Below the pieces are notes generated by a model. The model was not told the origin of the DNA, ran no database searches, and saw only the letters and a program-made list of their open reading frames with translations. The translations under genes and the position numbers were made by a program. A stretch of DNA of 64,000 nt from the NCBI GenBank assembly GCA_934045905.1, contig OW203766.1, positions 28,390,309-28,454,308 on the forward strand, written 5' to 3'. Numbering within the stretch: the first letter of the stretch is position 1; every line of letters starts with the position of its first letter. Of this stretch, positions 61,564-64,000 are shown one piece after another. The DNA comes from Leuctra nigra. Taxonomy: Eukaryota > Arthropoda > Insecta > Plecoptera > Leuctridae.

Positions 61564-61994
61564 CAATAGGGAATTCTCCTCTAATTTTATTAAGGTAAAT
61601 TCGTATAAAACAACACAAATAATAATCACAAACATTCTTATCACTTGAGAAATAGAACATTTTCATTCATAAAAATCAATTTCAAATGTCATGGAACATT
61701 TTGGCGGGAAAAACGGCATGTAATGAGAATCTGGGTTGTGATGTCATTTCTAAGTCCACAACAATGTGTTACCATGGTGATATGCTTTGTTGCCATGGCA
61801 ACATCTGAGTTATGACATCAATATCAATTTTCCTGTTTTAAAGTTAGAAGAAAAATATCAAACTTTGTAAATCAATTCCGAGAGAACTATTGAACCCACA
61901 ACAAAATTAATAACATATCTGTATTCAGCAACGTCTCCCCTACCATAATAATACAATTATTTGGAAATTTAATTTAGAGGAGAATTCCCTATTG
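61564..61994. mobile_element. MITE with 21-24 bp inverted ends
   Basis: CAATAGGGAATTCTCCTCTA at 61564 is matched by TAGAGGAGAATTCCCTATTG ending at 61994. The interior has GTTACCATGGTGAT and GTTGCCATGGCAAC, themselves palindromic. No clear target duplication, non-coding. Confidence 0.8.
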
Positions 61995-62122
61995 TACAAT
62001 TTCTGTTCAAATGTAACTGTGCTCAGGAAGGTTTTGTATGAGTCAATTATTCGACTTCAATAATTGTAGAATATAATGTTGAATATAAAAGGTAGCAGAT
62101 GTTATATTGACGGTAACTCTAC

Positions 62123-62337
62123 CTTTAGGCACCATGGCAGCACCGACACAAGTGACAGCACAGAGAAGAAGAGATCCGAACAGCGACTTCTTCCTACCGA
62201 ACCTCTTCAACGTGAACCACGAGAGGGTGTAGCCGGGGATCTCGATGAGACAGACGAGGGCGAAGTTCAAGTACTTGTCGCCGCCGAGGTTGGTGGAGTT
62301 CACCGACAACCCGTAGTAGACGAACGCGTTGGCGGCC
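62123..62337 (-). CDS. ORCT-B, exon with TM7-TM8
   Basis: 215-bp exon from cgacctctag to AAAG before gtagag; phase 2 in, phase 1 out. Encodes AANAFVYYGLSVNSTNLGGD, KYLNFALVCLIEIPGYTLSW, FTLKRFGRKKSLFG and helix LLLCAVTCVGAAMVPKG. YYGLS-x-N-S-x-N-L-x-G-[DN]-x-Y-L-N-F and E-I-P-G-Y are classic insect Orct/carnitine transporter sequence. Its acceptor sits beside a GGA-rich minisatellite. Confidence 0.92.
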
Positions 62338-62340
62338 CTA

Positions 62341-62705
62341 GAGGTCGAGGAGGTGTTAGTTGACGAACACTACAAGAGTGTGACAGGGTTCTGTTCAGGA
62401 GGAGTAGGAGGGGGAGGGGGGGGGAGGAGGTCGAGAAGGTGTTAGTTGACGAGCACTACAAGAGTGTGACAGTGTTCTGTTCAGGAGGAGGAGGACGGAG
62501 AGGGGGAGGAGGTGTTAGATGACGAGCACTACAAGAGTGTGACAGGGTTCTGTTCAAGAGGAGGAGGACGGGGAGGTGTTGGTTGACGAGCACTACAAGA
62601 GTGTCACCATGGTTCTGTTCAGGAGGAGGAGGAGGAGGGGGAGGGGGAGGAGGAGGAGGAGGAGGAGGAGGAGGAGGAGGAGGAGGAGGAGTTGTTAGTT
62701 GACGA
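62341..62705 (-). repeat. Pyrimidine-rich minisatellite at an ORCT-B 3' splice site, five copies
   Basis: Five copies of GGTGTTAGTTGACGAGCACT plus ACAAGAGTGTGACAGGGTTC (+ strand), at spacings of about 86, 73, 64 and 116 bp, separated by GGA/GGG runs that expand to a long (GGA)n at 62621-62690. In the gene's sense the runs are (TCC)n, and the array begins only about four bases upstream of the acceptor of the 62123-62337 exon. It has multiplied the polypyrimidine-tract region of this intron. Confidence 0.9.
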
Positions 62706-62961
62706 GTACTACAAGAGAGTATGACAGGGTTCTCGATGTAAAACAAGGGAATGTGAGGTTGAGGAAGTACACTAAAGATTTCAGCGACAGTAATGATCAT
62801 AGATCATTTGTAAAAAATAAAGTTTGTGTACATACTATTGTTTTTTTTTATCGCCATTTTGAATATATTCTGTATCAAATATGATGTCTTAAATAATTGA
62901 AAAAGTTGATTTTACTTCAACTTTAGCATTCGCTTTACACATTCTGATTTGATTTATCTAC
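62706..62961 (-). other. ORCT-B intron remainder
   Basis: AT-rich intron between the minisatellite and the donor of the 62962-63234 exon. Confidence 0.7.
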
Positions 62962-63234
62962 CAATTAAAGAACAAGTTGAGCGAACGCAGACAGAGTTTC
63001 CTCGACTTGATGATCATCATGATGCTCTCCCCCATGCCTCGCATGTGTTTCTCATCAGACTCGTCGACGTTCTGCTTCCCATGCTTCGTCTTCTCGACGT
63101 CGCCGTCGTCGAACATCGACAGCAACCTCTCAGAGAGGACGACATGGTTCCTCTTGGCAGCTTTTCGGACGACCTGATGAGCTTTGTGGGTCTTCTGCTT
63201 AGCGAGCAGCCATCGTACTGACTCCGGAATCAAC
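62962..63234 (-). CDS. ORCT-B, exon with the TM6-TM7 cytoplasmic loop
   Basis: 273-bp exon from attttcctacctag to AATTG before gtagat; phase 2 in, phase 2 out. Encodes LIPESVRWLLAKQKTHKAHQ, KAAKRNHVVLSERLLS, a charged loop (DDGDVEKTKHGKQNVDESDE) and RKLCLRSLNLFFNW. PES-x-RWLL is the SLC22 signature after helix 6. Its acceptor and first part are the unit of the 132-bp array just upstream. Confidence 0.9.
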
Positions 63235-63503
63235 CTAGGTAGGAAAATAGAGAGTTACAATCATCACCCTCTTGACGTGGTCCTCTTGGCAGCTTGTTGG
63301 AAGACTAGACAAGCTTCGTGGGTCTGGCGATTGGCGAGCAGCCATCGTACTGACTCCGGAATCAACCTAGGGAGGAAGATAGAGAGTTACAATCATCACC
63401 CTCTTGACGTGGTCCTCATAGCAGCTTTTTGGACGATTTGACGAACTTTGTGGGTCTTCTGCTTAGCGAGCAGCCATCGTACTGACTCCGGAATCAACCT
63501 AGC
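63158..63503 (-). repeat. Three 132-bp copies of a 3' splice site plus exon start
   Basis: The acceptor CTAG plus GTTGATTCCGGAGTCAGTAC recurs with exon starts at 63498, 63366 and 63234, exactly 132 bp apart. Each copy encodes LIPESVRWLLA, then a variable basic stretch, then a TGA in the intron-derived part. Although 132 is in frame, reading through an upstream copy terminates (GGG TGA TGA), so only the 63234 acceptor is productive. Upstream copies have drifted (KTHKVRQIVQKAA against KTHKAHQVVRKAA). Confidence 0.9.
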
Positions 63504-63704
63504 GGGGAGGATAAAAAGGTACAGATGGTTACATCATCACCCTCTCGACGTGGTCCATAGGCGCTCGTGGTTCACCTTAAATGTTTGTAGTCACCGTCAC
63601 CGATGAAAGGTTATGAATGACAGAAAATGGAGTGATGAACAGAGTTCAACCGTTGCAGTTAGCAATGTGCGACGACTGCTGAGTTTGGTTCAGTGTTCTC
63701 TCAC
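63504..63704 (-). other. ORCT-B intron, upstream unique part
   Basis: Short unique stretch between the donor at 63704 and the 132-bp array. Confidence 0.6.
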
Positions 63705-63873
63705 CAGAAGTAGACGAAGAAGATGGCGCACGGTGCTGAGATGAGAAGCTGGGTCCAGACCCAGTCCTTGGTGATCCACGACACTAGCGCCACTGCGGCT
63801 TCTCCGAGGGCAAAGAAGTAGTTGATCGCAATGCCGCTTATCTCTCTCTTCTTACGTCCGACCAGCTCCACAC
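63705..63873 (-). CDS. ORCT-B, SLC22-type transporter, first exon visible (TM5-TM6)
   Basis: 169-bp exon from tatctgcacag to TTCTG before gtgaga; phase 1 in, phase 2 out. Encodes GVELVGRKKREISGIAINYF, FALGEAAVALVSWITKDWVW, TQLLISAPCAIFFVYF. It corresponds to the first two thirds of ORCT-A exon 3, and its acceptor is at the same codon and phase; ORCT-B has an extra intron before LIPES. The five exons chain in phase into about 325 C-terminal residues; the N-terminal half lies beyond 64000. Same strand as ORCT-A, so probably a tandem gene duplication. Confidence 0.9.
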
Positions 63874-64000
63874 CTGTGCAGATAGAAAAAGCGCCGTTGC
63901 TGACTTTATAAACTATTCGCCAAGTCATCATATTTTATTACCCTACTCCTATATACATGCCTGAGACCCTATTCTATAATATCTTCTTGCATAATATATC
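63874..64000 (-). other. ORCT-B intron, running off the window
   Basis: AT-rich intron sequence upstream of the phase-1 acceptor; upstream exons are outside the window. Confidence 0.6.

Larger units (their letters stand above)
60959..62122 (-). other. ORCT-B intron with two MITEs
   Basis: 1.16-kb phase-1 intron holding MITEs at 61287-61530 and 61564-61994, which together make up most of it. Confidence 0.75.

Noticed and set aside
62456..62800. Proline-rich 114-aa - strand protein
   Set aside because: It is the (TCC)n minisatellite read as polyproline inside an ORCT-B intron.

Overview
This is eukaryotic genomic DNA, almost certainly from an insect. Coding exons are GC-rich, split by phase-consistent GT-AG introns and scattered through AT-rich DNA full of tRNA-derived SINEs, MITEs and hAT elements. 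A peritrophin-type chitin-binding cuticle gene makes it arthropod. A large hemipteran genome (planthopper or whitefly type) is my guess for the lineage, but nothing here proves it. There is no sign of prokaryotic gene organisation.

Layout, left to right. (1) 1-4350, + strand: the last two exons of an SLC49/FLVCR-type MFS transporter. They are preceded by a 153-bp tandem array with 21 copies of the 3' splice site plus the start of the penultimate exon. (2) 4.4-21 kb: no convincing gene. It holds a 1.28-kb element with 201-bp identical terminal inverted repeats, a 118-bp tandem repeat carrying CRE/ETS/YY1-like motifs, a perfect-looking long hairpin and other repeats. (3) 21.2-25.2 kb, - strand: the first three coding exons of a metabotropic glutamate receptor (signal peptide and lobe I of the glutamate-binding domain). 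The rest of the gene is not found. (4) 25.2-37.5 kb: repeats, SINEs, foldback elements and one CpG-rich island. (5) 37.6-43.6 kb, + strand: a complete four-exon CPAP1-type cuticular protein gene of about 397 aa with one C-terminal ChtBD2 domain. (6) 48.0-53.8 kb, - strand: a seven-exon SLC22 organic cation transporter (ORCT-A), complete except for one in-frame TAG. A 77-bp array of about 30 units sits on the 3' splice site of its third exon, and the donor end of its fifth exon is duplicated. (7) 54-58 kb: dispersed repeats and a LINE 3' end. (8) 58.9-63.9 kb, - strand: the last five exons of a second SLC22 gene (ORCT-B), head-to-tail with ORCT-A. It has a 3 x 132-bp array on one 3' splice site and a pyrimidine-rich minisatellite at another.

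The most unusual theme is shared by all three transporter genes and absent from the mGluR and CPAP1 genes. Tandem repeats repeatedly capture an intron-exon junction, copying the splice site together with the adjoining piece of exon and leaving one intact copy joined to the full exon. Unit lengths are 153 bp (in frame), 77 bp (frame-breaking), 132 bp (in frame but with a stop) and 140 bp (donor side). These arrays create up to 30 competing splice sites per intron. They may affect splicing, or may simply be a duplication pattern tolerated because one junction stays intact. Exon coordinates come from splice consensus, reading-phase chaining and family recognition by eye; no database search was run.
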